Assembly: GCF_009859475.1 (NCBI RefSeq) | Contig: NZ_CP044549.1 | Location: forward strand, 2,790,001-2,854,000 | DNA from: Hydrogenophaga sp. BPS33 | GTDB lineage: Bacteria > Pseudomonadota > Gammaproteobacteria > Burkholderiales > Burkholderiaceae_C | Reading direction: 5' to 3' | DNA length: 64,000 nucleotides | Shown: in pieces, positions 46,509 through 55,567 of the stretch | Layout: each line of letters begins with the position of its first letter | Numbering within the stretch: position 1 is the stretch's first letter | Notes under the pieces: model-generated | Database searches by the model: none | Told to the model about the DNA's origin: nothing | What the model saw: only the letters and a program-made list of their open reading frames with translations | Program-made: the position numbers and the translations under genes

Positions 46509-49060
46509 CGCGCTCTTTCAGTGTCCGTCAGCGACTCCATGGAGGGCTCATTCGACATGTTCTGGATGTGCAGCCGCGAGACGACCGGTATCCAGAAACT
46601 GAAGCAACAGCCCACCACCTCTTCGCCATTGTAGATGTTCTGAACTTGCATCCGCCCATGGTGCGACTCGACGATGCTGCGGCACAGCTTGAGGCCGATG
46701 CCCATGCCTTCGCTCTTGGTGCTGTAGAAGGCTTCGTAGATGCGCTCGATCATTTCGTCGGGCACGCCATTGCCCGAATCGCGCACCGAGAACTCGACCA
46801 CGTCCTCGTCGTCCAGCCGCCGCGGCCCGACACGCAACTCCACGTAGCGCTCACCCGGTGCCCGACCGGCCTGAGCAATGGCTTCGCCCGCGTTCTTGAG
46901 CAGGTTGATCAGCACCTGCTCGATCAGGATCGGGTCCACGATGAGGGGGGGCAGGCGCGCGGCCACGTAGGGCGAGAGGCGCACCTGATGGCGGCGCAGT
47001 TCGATCTCCGCGAGTTCGATGGCGTTGCTCACCATCTGGGCCACGTCCGACAGTGTCGGGTTGGGCTCGCTGCGTTTCACGAAAGCCCGAATGCGCTGAA
47101 TGATCTGGCCTGCGCGTTGTGCCTGGCGCGCGGTCTTCTCCAGCGCGCCGAGCAGTTCGTCCGTGCTGATGCGCTGCTCGGACACGCGCGAGATCATGCC
47201 ATTGCAATAGTTGCTGATGGCGGTCAGTGGCTGGTTGAGCTCGTGCGCCACGCTGGACGCCATTTCCCCCATGGTGATCAGGCGGCTGGCGGTTTGTGCG
47301 CGTTCGGCCTGGCGAGAGGCTTGCTCCTCGGCATTGCGGCGCGGCGTGATGTCGCTGGCGATCACCATCTGCGCCAGGCGCCCATCGACCCAGGTGAGGT
47401 AGCGCGTGCGAACCTCGAGCCAGCGGTCGAGTTCTTCTACGAACACCTCGGCGTTCTCCGATCCCGCGTCGGTGAGTGTTTCCGTGGGCATGCCCGCGAA
47501 CGCGTCCACCGCGTCGCCATCGTCGGGGCTGGGCGAAGGTTGGTTGCGCGCCAGATCGACCAGATGCCGGTGGCCCTGGCCGCGCGTGCCAAACCAGAGC
47601 CGGTACATCTTGTTGGCGAACAGCATTTCATCGCTGCCCAGCGGCGCCACGGAGACCGCCGAATCCAGGCTTTCCAGCACCGTGGTGAAGCGCTCGTACG
47701 ATGCCGTGAGTTCTTCGCGAATGCGCTTGGGCTCGGTGATGTCCGTCATGGAGGTCATCCACCCCGTCTGATGCCCTTTGGGGTCGATCAGGGGCGAGAC
47801 GTACATGCGGGCGTCGAAGATGCTGCCGTCGCGGCGCCTCACGTGCACCTCGAACCCACCGGGGGTCGAGCGACCCCGCAGCTCATCTTCCAGGCGTGCG
47901 GCGAGTTGGTCGTGTTCGGTGTCGGGCCAATAGGGAAACGGCGCGGTGCGGCCGACCAGTTCCCCCTCGGTCCATCCGGTCATGGAGCAAAAGGCGGGGT
48001 TCACGTAGGTGATGCGCCCCTGCATGTCGAGTGCGCGCATGCCGGTCAGCATGGAGTTCTCCATGGCACGGCGGAAGTTGGTCTCGGCCACCAGGGCCTG
48101 CTGGGCCTGCACGCGCCGCCGTGTGTGGCGCCAGGTACCCAGCAGCATCCAGACCGTGAGCGCCGAGAGCGCGCCGATGACCCAGAAGAAGCCGCTGCCC
48201 ACGATGTCCTGGGACGTCCGGTAGCCCTGGGCCTTGAGAAGCAGGCCATTGCCCACAGGAGAGACCGGCACTTCGTGTTCCAGCGGCGGATTGGACCAGG
48301 GCAGCAGGCGCAACACGCTGGACGGCGTCTGCAGGCTGCCTGCCAACACCCGGCCTCGGTCGTCCATCAGCGCGACGGCATAGCGCGCCATGATTTCGGG
48401 GGGAATGCCAAAGCGCAGCAGGCCGTCGATCGAGTATTCGCCCATGATGGTGCCGGCAAAGCGGCCTTGCTCGGCCAGCGGTACATGCAGCATCAGCGTG
48501 GCGTTGCGCGCGTCTTCGCCCAGTGGCCTGGAGTAGATGGGCTGGCGCAAATCGCGTGCCAGTTCAAAAGAACCATCGGTTTCGCCGGGGCTGAGCGTGC
48601 TGCCTGCAGGGCGCACCAGCGCCGCAGGCGCACTGGGCGATACATAGCTGGCCTGCACGCTGCGCCGTGCATCGACCCAACTGATCGCAAGCATCTCCGG
48701 GAATTGGCTGACCAGGGACTCCACCTGGAACTCGAATTCCTCGATCTCGATCTCTTTGTTGCCCACCTCGCGGGCCAGACGCATGAGCTGTTCCTGCCGC
48801 TCCAGCAGACGCAGGCGCAGGCGTTGCTGGGCGTATTCGACGTCACGGGTCACCGCCTCCTGTTCGCGTTCCAGTTCCTCGTAGCGCAGGTAAGTGATAG
48901 CCACGACGATGGCCGAGAGGAAGAGCAGCACGGCGAGCAAGGGGCCGAGCGTGGCGAAGCGATCCTGGCGGGATGGCGGCAGGCGCCGCCACCAGCGTTT
49001 CCACCAGACCGCCTGGGCCTGTGGTGTAGACGACGAGGGGTTGAGGGGTTGGAGAATCAT
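46505..49060 (-). CDS. Membrane PAS-domain sensor histidine kinase
   Basis: The 851-residue kinase has a membrane helix near 38-60, a periplasmic domain of about 220 residues with a coiled-coil start (rich in Glu/Arg/Gln, 62-105), a second helix near 283-305, a first PAS/PAC (about 325-450), a second PAS-like domain (about 455-580) and the kinase core. The phospho-acceptor His is near residue 604 in MASSVAHELNQPLTAISNY, followed by INLLKNAGEAI, VRDSGNGVPDEM and GMGIGLKLCRSIV. It resembles DctB/FixL-type kinases that sense small molecules outside. It is divergent from aceE. The ATG at 49060 is used; a TTG lies one codon upstream. Confidence 0.92.
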   Translation of the reverse strand: MILQPLNPSSSTPQAQAVWWKRWWRRLPPSRQDRFATLGPLLAVLLFLSAIVVAITYLRYEELEREQEAVTRDVEYAQQRLRLRLLERQEQLMRLAREVGNKEIEIEEFEFQVESLVSQFPEMLAISWVDARRSVQASYVSPSAPAALVRPAGSTLSPGETDGSFELARDLRQPIYSRPLGEDARNATLMLHVPLAEQGRFAGTIMGEYSIDGLLRFGIPPEIMARYAVALMDDRGRVLAGSLQTPSSVLRLLPWSNPPLEHEVPVSPVGNGLLLKAQGYRTSQDIVGSGFFWVIGALSALTVWMLLGTWRHTRRRVQAQQALVAETNFRRAMENSMLTGMRALDMQGRITYVNPAFCSMTGWTEGELVGRTAPFPYWPDTEHDQLAARLEDELRGRSTPGGFEVHVRRRDGSIFDARMYVSPLIDPKGHQTGWMTSMTDITEPKRIREELTASYERFTTVLESLDSAVSVAPLGSDEMLFANKMYRLWFGTRGQGHRHLVDLARNQPSPSPDDGDAVDAFAGMPTETLTDAGSENAEVFVEELDRWLEVRTRYLTWVDGRLAQMVIASDITPRRNAEEQASRQAERAQTASRLITMGEMASSVAHELNQPLTAISNYCNGMISRVSEQRISTDELLGALEKTARQAQRAGQIIQRIRAFVKRSEPNPTLSDVAQMVSNAIELAEIELRRHQVRLSPYVAARLPPLIVDPILIEQVLINLLKNAGEAIAQAGRAPGERYVELRVGPRRLDDEDVVEFSVRDSGNGVPDEMIERIYEAFYSTKSEGMGIGLKLCRSIVESHHGRMQVQNIYNGEEVVGCCFSFWIPVVSRLHIQNMSNEPSMESLTDTERAR

Positions 49061-49122
49061 CAACCGGGGAGTCTACGTGAGCAGGCACTCTCGAACGTTT
49101 GTCGCGCTTGATATGTCTCTTC

Positions 49123-49153
49123 CGTTTCGCTCTTATTTTTATAATGCGAAACG
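49123..49153. promoter_or_regulatory. Inverted repeat around the aceE -10 box, candidate operator
   Basis: CGTTTCGC (49123-49130) and GCGAAACG (49146-49153) form a perfect 8-bp inverted repeat with a 15-base AT-rich spacer. The spacer ends in TATAAT (49140-49145), the likely -10 box of aceE. No good -35 at normal distance is seen. A factor bound here would block or remodel the promoter. Confidence 0.6.
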
Positions 49154-49251
49154 TGTGCGCATATGTTGAAAACAGCCACTTTTTGTGGAAAAATCCGCGA
49201 CACTGTGGAGAGCCCTCCGCAAACCCAAGTGCAACTACCAGGAGACAACCC

Positions 49252-51963
49252 ATGTCAGCGAACGACGCTCTGAATGGCCGTGGCGCCACGGATGCCGATG
49301 CCCAGGAAACCCGTGAATGGACGGAGGCGCTGGCCGCCGTGATTGAAAAGGAAGGGCCTGAGCGCGCGCACTTTCTGTTGGAAAACTTGCTGGAAGAAGC
49401 CCGTCAGCACAGCATCGATATGCCGTTCTCGGCCAATACCGGCTACGTGAACACCATTGAGGTGGACCAGGAGGCGAGCTGCCCGGGAAACATCGCGATC
49501 GAAAAGCGCCTGCGCGCCTACATGCGCTGGAACGCCATGGCGATGGTGGTGCGCGCCAACCGCCTGAATCCGGCCGACGGTGGCGACCTGGGTGGCCACA
49601 TCGGCTCGTTTGCCTCGGTGGCCAGCATGTTCGGCGCCGGGTTCAACCACTTCTGGCATGCCGCGAATGAAAAGCATGGCGGGGACCTGCTCTACATTCA
49701 GGGCCACAGCTCGCCCGGCATCTACGCTCGCGCCTACCTCGAAGGCCGCCTCACCGAAGAGCAGCTCGACAACTTCCGGCAGGAAGTAGACGGCAAGGGC
49801 CTCTCCAGCTACCCGCACCCCAAGCTGATGCCCGAGTTCTGGCAGTTCCCCACGGTGTCGATGGGCCTGGGCCCGCTGATGGCGATTTACCAGGCGCGCT
49901 TTCTCAAGTACTTGCATGCCCGTGGCATTGCCGACACCGCCGACCGCAAGGTCTGGGTGTTCTGCGGCGACGGTGAAATGGACGAACCCGAGTCGCTGGG
50001 CGCCATCGGCCTGGCCGCGCGCGAGAACCTCGACAACCTGGTCTTCGTCGTCAACTGCAATCTGCAGCGTCTGGACGGCCCGGTGCGCGGCAACGGCAAG
50101 ATCGTGCAGGAGCTCGAAAGCGAATTCCGCGGCAGTGGCTGGAACGTGATCAAGCTGCTCTGGGGCAATGGCTGGGACACTTTGCTCGCGCGCGACAAGA
50201 GCGGCAAGCTCAAGCAGCTCATGATGGAAACGCTGGACGGCGACTACCAGGCCATGAAGGCCAACGACGGCGCCTTTGTGCGCAAGAATTTCTTCGGCAA
50301 ATACCCCGAGACCGCCAAGCTGGTCGAGAACATGACCGACGAAGAGGTGTTCGAGCTGCGCCGGGGTGGCCATGAGCCGACCAAGGTGTACGCCGCCTTC
50401 CACGCCGCCAACGAGAAGAAGGGCCAGCCCACTGTGTTGCTGGTCAAGACCGTCAAGGGCTATGGCATGGGCAAGGCCGGTGAAGGCAAGAACACCGTGC
50501 ACCAGACCAAGAAGCTGTCGGACGAAGACATCAAGTACATCCGCGACCGCTTCAATATCCCGATTCCGGACAGCCAGCTGGCCGAGATCCCGTATTACAA
50601 GCCGGCCGATGACACGCCGGAAATGAAGTACCTGCACGAGCGCCGTGCAGCCTTGGGCGGTTACCTGCCCAAGCGCCTTCCCAAGGCCGAAGAGAGCTTT
50701 ACCGTGCCAGCACTGGAAACGTTCAAGGCGGTGCTGGAGCCCACGGCCGAAGGCCGTGAAATCTCGACCACGCAGGCCTACGTGCGCTTCCTCACGCAGC
50801 TGTTGCGCGACCAGGCCCTCGGTCCGCGCGTGGTGCCCATCCTGGTGGACGAGGCGCGCACCTTCGGCATGGAAGGCCTGTTCCGCCAGATCGGCATCTA
50901 CAACCCCAAAGGCCAGCTCTACACCCCGGTCGATCGCGACCAGGTGATGTACTACAAGGAAGACAAGGGCGGCCAGATCCTGCAGGAAGGCATCAACGAA
51001 GCCGGTGGCATGGCCAGCTGGATCGCGGCGGCCACGAGCTACAGCACGAACAACCGGATCATGATCCCGTTCTACGTGTACTACTCGATGTTCGGCTTCC
51101 AGCGCATTGGCGATCTGGCCTGGGCGGCGGGTGACATGCAGGCACGGGGCTTCCTGCTGGGCGGCACCTCGGGCCGCACCACGCTCAACGGCGAAGGCCT
51201 GCAGCACGAAGACGGCCACAGCCACATCCTGGCCGGCACGATCCCGAACTGCATCAGCTACGACCCCACCTTCGCGCACGAGGTCGGTGTGATCCTGCAC
51301 CACGGCTTGAAGCGCATGGTCGAGAAGCAGGAAAACGTTTTCTATTACCTGACGCTGCTCAACGAGAACTACGCCATGCCGGGCCTTCAGCCGGGCACGG
51401 AGGAGCAGATCATCAAGGGCATGTATTACTGCAAGCAGGCGCCCGCGCTCAAGAAGGACGCGCCGGCGGTTCAGCTGTTGGGCAGCGGCACCATCCTGCG
51501 CGAAAGCATCGCCGCGCAGGAACTGCTGGAGAAAGACTGGGGCGTGAGCGCCGGCGTGTGGAGCTGCCCGAGCTTCAACGAGCTGGCCCGCGACGGCCAG
51601 GACGCCGAACGCTGGAACCTGCTGCACCCCACCGAGACCGCGCGCGTGCCGTTCGTGGCGCAGCAGTTGAGCGCCACCACCGGCCCGGTGGTGGCCTCCA
51701 CCGACTACATGAAGAACTACGCGGAACAGATCCGCCCCTTCATTCCCAAGGACCGCACCTACAAGGTGCTGGGCACCGATGGCTTCGGCCGCAGCGATTT
51801 CCGCAGCAAGCTGCGCGAGCACTTCGAGATCAACCGCCATTACATCGTCCTGGCCGCGCTCAAGGCGCTGAGCGAGGACGGCAAGGTGCCGGTGGCCAAG
51901 GTGGCCGAGGCGATCAAGAAGTACGGCATCAACGCCGACAAAGTGAACCCGCTCTACGCCTAA
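49252..51963 (+). CDS. aceE: Pyruvate dehydrogenase E1 component, homodimeric type
   Basis: The 903-residue enzyme decarboxylates pyruvate with thiamine diphosphate and acetylates the lipoyl groups of AceF. The N-terminal half shows SANTGYVNTIEVDQEASCPGN, GGHIGSFASVASM and the ThDP-binding motif starting at GDGEMDEPESLGAI (near residue 239) with NCNLQRLDGPVRGNGKI. The C-terminal half shows SYSTNNRIMIPFYVYYSMFG and GRTTLNGEGLQHEDGHSH. ACCAGGAGAC lies ahead of the ATG. aceF follows by 15 bases. The promoter region carries an inverted repeat shared with the divergent sensor kinase. Confidence 0.97.
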   Translation: MSANDALNGRGATDADAQETREWTEALAAVIEKEGPERAHFLLENLLEEARQHSIDMPFSANTGYVNTIEVDQEASCPGNIAIEKRLRAYMRWNAMAMVVRANRLNPADGGDLGGHIGSFASVASMFGAGFNHFWHAANEKHGGDLLYIQGHSSPGIYARAYLEGRLTEEQLDNFRQEVDGKGLSSYPHPKLMPEFWQFPTVSMGLGPLMAIYQARFLKYLHARGIADTADRKVWVFCGDGEMDEPESLGAIGLAARENLDNLVFVVNCNLQRLDGPVRGNGKIVQELESEFRGSGWNVIKLLWGNGWDTLLARDKSGKLKQLMMETLDGDYQAMKANDGAFVRKNFFGKYPETAKLVENMTDEEVFELRRGGHEPTKVYAAFHAANEKKGQPTVLLVKTVKGYGMGKAGEGKNTVHQTKKLSDEDIKYIRDRFNIPIPDSQLAEIPYYKPADDTPEMKYLHERRAALGGYLPKRLPKAEESFTVPALETFKAVLEPTAEGREISTTQAYVRFLTQLLRDQALGPRVVPILVDEARTFGMEGLFRQIGIYNPKGQLYTPVDRDQVMYYKEDKGGQILQEGINEAGGMASWIAAATSYSTNNRIMIPFYVYYSMFGFQRIGDLAWAAGDMQARGFLLGGTSGRTTLNGEGLQHEDGHSHILAGTIPNCISYDPTFAHEVGVILHHGLKRMVEKQENVFYYLTLLNENYAMPGLQPGTEEQIIKGMYYCKQAPALKKDAPAVQLLGSGTILRESIAAQELLEKDWGVSAGVWSCPSFNELARDGQDAERWNLLHPTETARVPFVAQQLSATTGPVVASTDYMKNYAEQIRPFIPKDRTYKVLGTDGFGRSDFRSKLREHFEINRHYIVLAALKALSEDGKVPVAKVAEAIKKYGINADKVNPLYA

Positions 51964-51978
51964 TCCGGAGACAACGAC

Positions 51979-53649
51979 ATGGCAACGATTGATGTGCAAG
52001 TGCCCGACATCGGGGACTTCGACGAGGTGGCGGTCATCGAACTGCTGGTGAAGGTGGGTGACACGGTCAAGGCCGAGCAGTCGCTGATCACGGTGGAGTC
52101 GGACAAGGCCTCGATGGAGATTCCGTCGAGCGCGGCCGGCGTGGTCAAGGAGCTCAAGGTCGCGATCGGTGACAAGGTGAAGCAGGGCTCGGTGGTCTTG
52201 GTGCTGGAGGCTGCGGGTGAAGCGGCTGCGGCCCCTGCACCAGCGCCCGCCGCTGCCCCCGCTCAGGCAGCTCCGGCTGTTGCGCCTGCCGCTGCTGCGG
52301 CCCCTGCGTCGGCCCCGGCCCCGGCACCTGCTGCGGCCGGCCCGGTCGACGTCAAGGTCCCCGACATCGGCGACTTCAAGGACGTGGCGGTGATCGAGCT
52401 GCTGGTCAAACCCGGTGACACGGTGAAGGTGGAGCAATCGCTGATCACGGTGGAGTCCGACAAGGCGTCGATGGAGATCCCGTCGAGCGCGGCCGGTGTG
52501 CTCAAGGAGCTCAAGGTCCAGGTGGGCGACAAGATCAACATCGGTGACCTGATCGCGATCGTGGAAGGTGCTGCGGCAGCACCCACGCCGGCGCCAGCGG
52601 CTGCTGCTCCCGTATCGGCGGCCCCTGCAGCGGCGGCACCGACAACGGAACCCGCACCGCAAGCCGCAGCGCCTGCGGCCGCCCCCGCGCACAACCCGAC
52701 GGCCATCGCCGTCGGCCTGCCGCACGCCTCACCCTCGGTGCGCAAATTCGCGCGCGAGCTCGGCGTGCCGCTGGACGAGATCAAAGGCAGTGGGCCCAAG
52801 GGCCGCATCGTGCTCGAGGACATCCAGAACTTCACCAAAGCCGTGATGGGCGGGGCCGCGCAGACCAGGGCGCAGGCGGCCAAGGCGCCGGCCGGCGGTG
52901 GTGCCGATGGCGCGGCCCTGGGCCTGATCCCCTGGCCCAAGGTCGACTTTGCCAAGTTCGGCCCGATCGAGCGCAAGGAACTGGGGCGCATCAAGAAGAT
53001 CAGCGGCGCCAACCTGCTGCGCAACGCGGTGATGATCCCGGCGGTCACCAACCACGACGACGCCGACATCACCGAACTCGAAACCTTCCGGGTGTCGACC
53101 AACAAGGAAAACGAGAAGAGCGGCATCAAGGTGACGATGCTGGCCTTCCTGATCAAGGCCTGCGTGGCCGCGCTCAAGAAATTCCCCGAGTTCAACAGCT
53201 CGCTCGACGGCGATGCCTTGGTGCTCAAGCAGTACTGGCATATCGGCTTTGCGGCCGACACGCCCAACGGGCTGATGGTGCCGGTGCTCAAGGACGCGGA
53301 CAAGAAAGGCGTGCTGCAGATCAGCCAGGAAATGGGCGAACTGGCCAAGAAGGCGCGCGAAGGCAAGCTCAGCCCGGCCGAGATGAGCGGAGCGACCTTC
53401 ACCATCTCCAGCCTGGGCGGCATCGGTGGGCGCTACTTCACGCCCATCATCAACGCGCCCGAAGTGGCCATCCTGGGTGTGTGCAAGAGCCAGATGGAGC
53501 CGGTGTGGGATGGCAAGGTGTTCCAGCCGCGCCTGATGCTGCCGCTTTCGCTCACCTGGGACCACCGCGTGATCGATGGGGCGGCGGCGGCACGCTTCAA
53601 TGCGTATCTCGGCCAGATCCTCAGCGACTTCCGTCGCGTCTTGCTCTAA
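51979..53649 (+). CDS. aceF: Pyruvate dehydrogenase E2 (dihydrolipoyl acetyltransferase)
   Basis: The 556-residue protein has two N-terminal lipoyl domains (about 1-80 and 118-195, each with the lipoylated Lys in [12 protein letters not shown]), Ala/Pro-rich linkers, an E3/E1-binding domain ([21 protein letters not shown]) and the catalytic core ending with the [13 protein letters not shown] motif. It transfers acetyl groups to CoA and forms the core of the complex. GGAG precedes the ATG. The lpd gene starts nine bases after the stop. The first lipoyl domain is nearly identical to that of Lpd. Confidence 0.97.
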   Translation: MATIDVQVPDIGDFDEVAVIELLVKVGDTVKAEQSLITVESDKASMEIPSSAAGVVKELKVAIGDKVKQGSVVLVLEAAGEAAAAPAPAPAAAPAQAAPAVAPAAAAAPASAPAPAPAAAGPVDVKVPDIGDFKDVAVIELLVKPGDTVKVEQSLITVESDKASMEIPSSAAGVLKELKVQVGDKINIGDLIAIVEGAAAAPTPAPAAAAPVSAAPAAAAPTTEPAPQAAAPAAAPAHNPTAIAVGLPHASPSVRKFARELGVPLDEIKGSGPKGRIVLEDIQNFTKAVMGGAAQTRAQAAKAPAGGGADGAALGLIPWPKVDFAKFGPIERKELGRIKKISGANLLRNAVMIPAVTNHDDADITELETFRVSTNKENEKSGIKVTMLAFLIKACVAALKKFPEFNSSLDGDALVLKQYWHIGFAADTPNGLMVPVLKDADKKGVLQISQEMGELAKKAREGKLSPAEMSGATFTISSLGGIGGRYFTPIINAPEVAILGVCKSQMEPVWDGKVFQPRLMLPLSLTWDHRVIDGAAAARFNAYLGQILSDFRRVLL

Positions 53650-53658
53650 GGAATGACG

Positions 53659-55512
53659 ATGGCAACGATCGACATTCAAGTTCCCGATATCGGTGATTTT
53701 GACGAAGTGTCTGTGATTGAGTTGCTGGTGAAAGCCGGTGACACGGTCAAGGCAGAGCAAAGCCTGATCACGGTGGAGTCCGACAAGGCCTCCATGGAGA
53801 TACCATCGTCGCAAGGTGGTGTGGTCAAGGAGCTCAAGGTCAAGCTGGGCGACAAGGTCAAGCAGGGCAGTGTGGTGCTCACGCTGGAGGCCGAGGGTGC
53901 GGGCGCGGCTGCGGCGGCACCTGCCGCGCCGACGGCCGCTGCGGCTCCCGTACCCCCACCCCAACCCGCCCCCAGCGGGGGAGGGAGCCCTGCGCCCGCG
54001 CCGACCGCCGCCAGCTTCGCCGGCAGTGCCGACCTCGAATGCGACGTGCTCGTGCTCGGTGGCGGCCCGGGCGGTTACAGCGCGGCCTTCCGCGCGGCCG
54101 ACCTGGGGCTCAAGGTCGTGCTGGTGGAGCGCTACGCCACGCTGGGCGGCGTCTGCCTCAACGTGGGCTGCATCCCTTCCAAGGCGCTGCTGCACGTGGC
54201 CGCGGTGATGGACGAGGTGAGCCACATGGCCGATCTGGGTGTCGAATTCGGCCGACCGGTGGTCAACATCGAGAAGCTGCGCGGCCACAAGGAAAAGGTC
54301 ATCGGCAAACTCACCGGCGGGCTGGCGGCGATGGCCAAGATGCGCAAGGTCACCACCGTGCGCGGCGTGGGCAGCTTTGTCGGAGCCAACCACCTCGAAG
54401 TGGAGGAAACCAACGGTGCCAAAGGCCAGGAGAAAACCGGCAAGAAGCAGGTCATCGCCTTCAAGAAAGCCATCATTGCCGCCGGCTCGCAAGCCGTGCG
54501 CCTGCCCTTCATGCCCGACGATCCCCGCGTGGTCGACAGCACCGGCGCGCTCGAACTCAAGGAAGTGCCCAAGCGCATGCTGATCCTGGGTGGCGGCATC
54601 ATCGGCTTGGAAATGGGCACGGTGTACAGCACGCTGGGCGCGCGCCTGGACGTGGTGGAAATGCTCGATGGCCTGATGCAGGGCGCCGACCGTGACCTGG
54701 TGAAGATCTGGCAGAAGATGAACGCCAAGCGCTTCGACAACATCATGTTGAAGACCAAGACGGTGGGCGCGAAGGCCACGCCGGCGGGCATCGAAGTGAC
54801 GTTTGCCGCCGCCGAAGAGGGCGGCAAGGCGCCCGAACCACAGACCTACGACCTCGTGCTGCAGGCCGTGGGCCGCACGCCCAACGGCAAGAAGATCGGC
54901 GCGGAGAAGGCCGGTGTGGCGGTGTCGGACCGTGGCTTCATCAACGTCGACATCCAGATGCGCACCAACGTGCCGAACATCTTCGCCATCGGCGACATCG
55001 TGGGCCAGCCGATGCTGGCGCACAAGGCGGTGCACGAGGCGCACGTGGCCGCCGAGGTGATCGCTGGCGAACTGCAAGGCAACCAGGAGCTGGCCAGCGC
55101 GGCGTTCAACGCGCGGGTGATCCCCAGCGTGGCCTACACCGATCCGGAAGTGGCCTGGGTGGGCTTGACCGAGGACCAGGCCAAGGCGCAAGGCATCAAG
55201 GTGAAGAAGGGCTTGTTCCCCTGGACGGCGTCGGGGCGTGCCATTGCCAACGGGCGCGACGAGGGCGTGACCAAGCTGCTGTTCGACGACTCGCCCGAGG
55301 CCCACGGGCACGGCCGGATCCTGGGGGGTGGCATGGTGGGCACGCACGCGGGCGACATGATCGGCGAGATCGCCCTGGCCATCGAGATGGGCGCGGACGC
55401 GGTGGACATTGGCAAGACCATCCACCCGCACCCCACGCTGGGCGAGAGCATCGGCATGGCCGCCGAGATCGCCCACGGCTCCTGCACCGACGTGCCGCCT
55501 CAGCGCAAGTAG
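53659..55512 (+). CDS. lpdA: Dihydrolipoyl dehydrogenase (E3) with N-terminal lipoyl domain
   Basis: The 617-residue protein has a lipoyl domain (1-80, [12 protein letters not shown]), a Pro/Ala/Gly linker of about 45 residues, and a full E3: FAD motif [15 protein letters not shown], redox disulfide [17 protein letters not shown] motif [28 protein letters not shown] and the active-site His in [10 protein letters not shown]. It reoxidises dihydrolipoyl groups of the complex. ATG 53659 is chosen because AAGGA lies six bases upstream; an ATG at 53653 is too close to it. The linker DNA (53950-53989) looks like an intruded GC-rich repeat. Confidence 0.96.
   Translation: MATIDIQVPDIGDFDEVSVIELLVKAGDTVKAEQSLITVESDKASMEIPSSQGGVVKELKVKLGDKVKQGSVVLTLEAEGAGAAAAAPAAPTAAAAPVPPPQPAPSGGGSPAPAPTAASFAGSADLECDVLVLGGGPGGYSAAFRAADLGLKVVLVERYATLGGVCLNVGCIPSKALLHVAAVMDEVSHMADLGVEFGRPVVNIEKLRGHKEKVIGKLTGGLAAMAKMRKVTTVRGVGSFVGANHLEVEETNGAKGQEKTGKKQVIAFKKAIIAAGSQAVRLPFMPDDPRVVDSTGALELKEVPKRMLILGGGIIGLEMGTVYSTLGARLDVVEMLDGLMQGADRDLVKIWQKMNAKRFDNIMLKTKTVGAKATPAGIEVTFAAAEEGGKAPEPQTYDLVLQAVGRTPNGKKIGAEKAGVAVSDRGFINVDIQMRTNVPNIFAIGDIVGQPMLAHKAVHEAHVAAEVIAGELQGNQELASAAFNARVIPSVAYTDPEVAWVGLTEDQAKAQGIKVKKGLFPWTASGRAIANGRDEGVTKLLFDDSPEAHGHGRILGGGMVGTHAGDMIGEIALAIEMGADAVDIGKTIHPHPTLGESIGMAAEIAHGSCTDVPPQRK
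53950..53989 (+). repeat. Repeat-like GC-rich hairpin inside the lpd linker
   Basis: The stretch reads as C-rich, CCCGCCCCCAGCGGGGG, then GAGGGAG and can form a hairpin (cccgccccc / cgggggagg, imperfect). It codes for Pro, Ser and Gly of the interdomain linker. Its C-run, hairpin, G-run plan is that of extragenic repeats of related genomes. Confidence 0.4.
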
Positions 55513-55528
55513 GCCACGATGCTCCTAC

Positions 55529-55565
55529 AAAGGCCACCCGCCTTCTCAGGCGGGTGGCCTTTTTT
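55529..55565. terminator. Bidirectional terminator between lpd and the hydrolase gene
   Basis: A perfect 14-bp stem, AAAGGCCACCCGCC (55529-55542), loop TTCTCA, GGCGGGTGGCCTTT (55549-55562), is flanked by T on the right and A on the left, so it works for both converging genes. Confidence 0.93.
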
Positions 55566-55567
55566 CT

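Noticed and set aside
49108..49113. TTGATA as the -35 box of aceE
   Set aside because: It lies 26 bases from the TATAAT, too far for a sigma-70 promoter.
49255..52725. A 1156-residue open frame antisense to aceE and aceF
   Set aside because: It is His/Arg/Gly-rich with no motif and mirrors high-GC codon bias of strongly supported genes on the plus strand.
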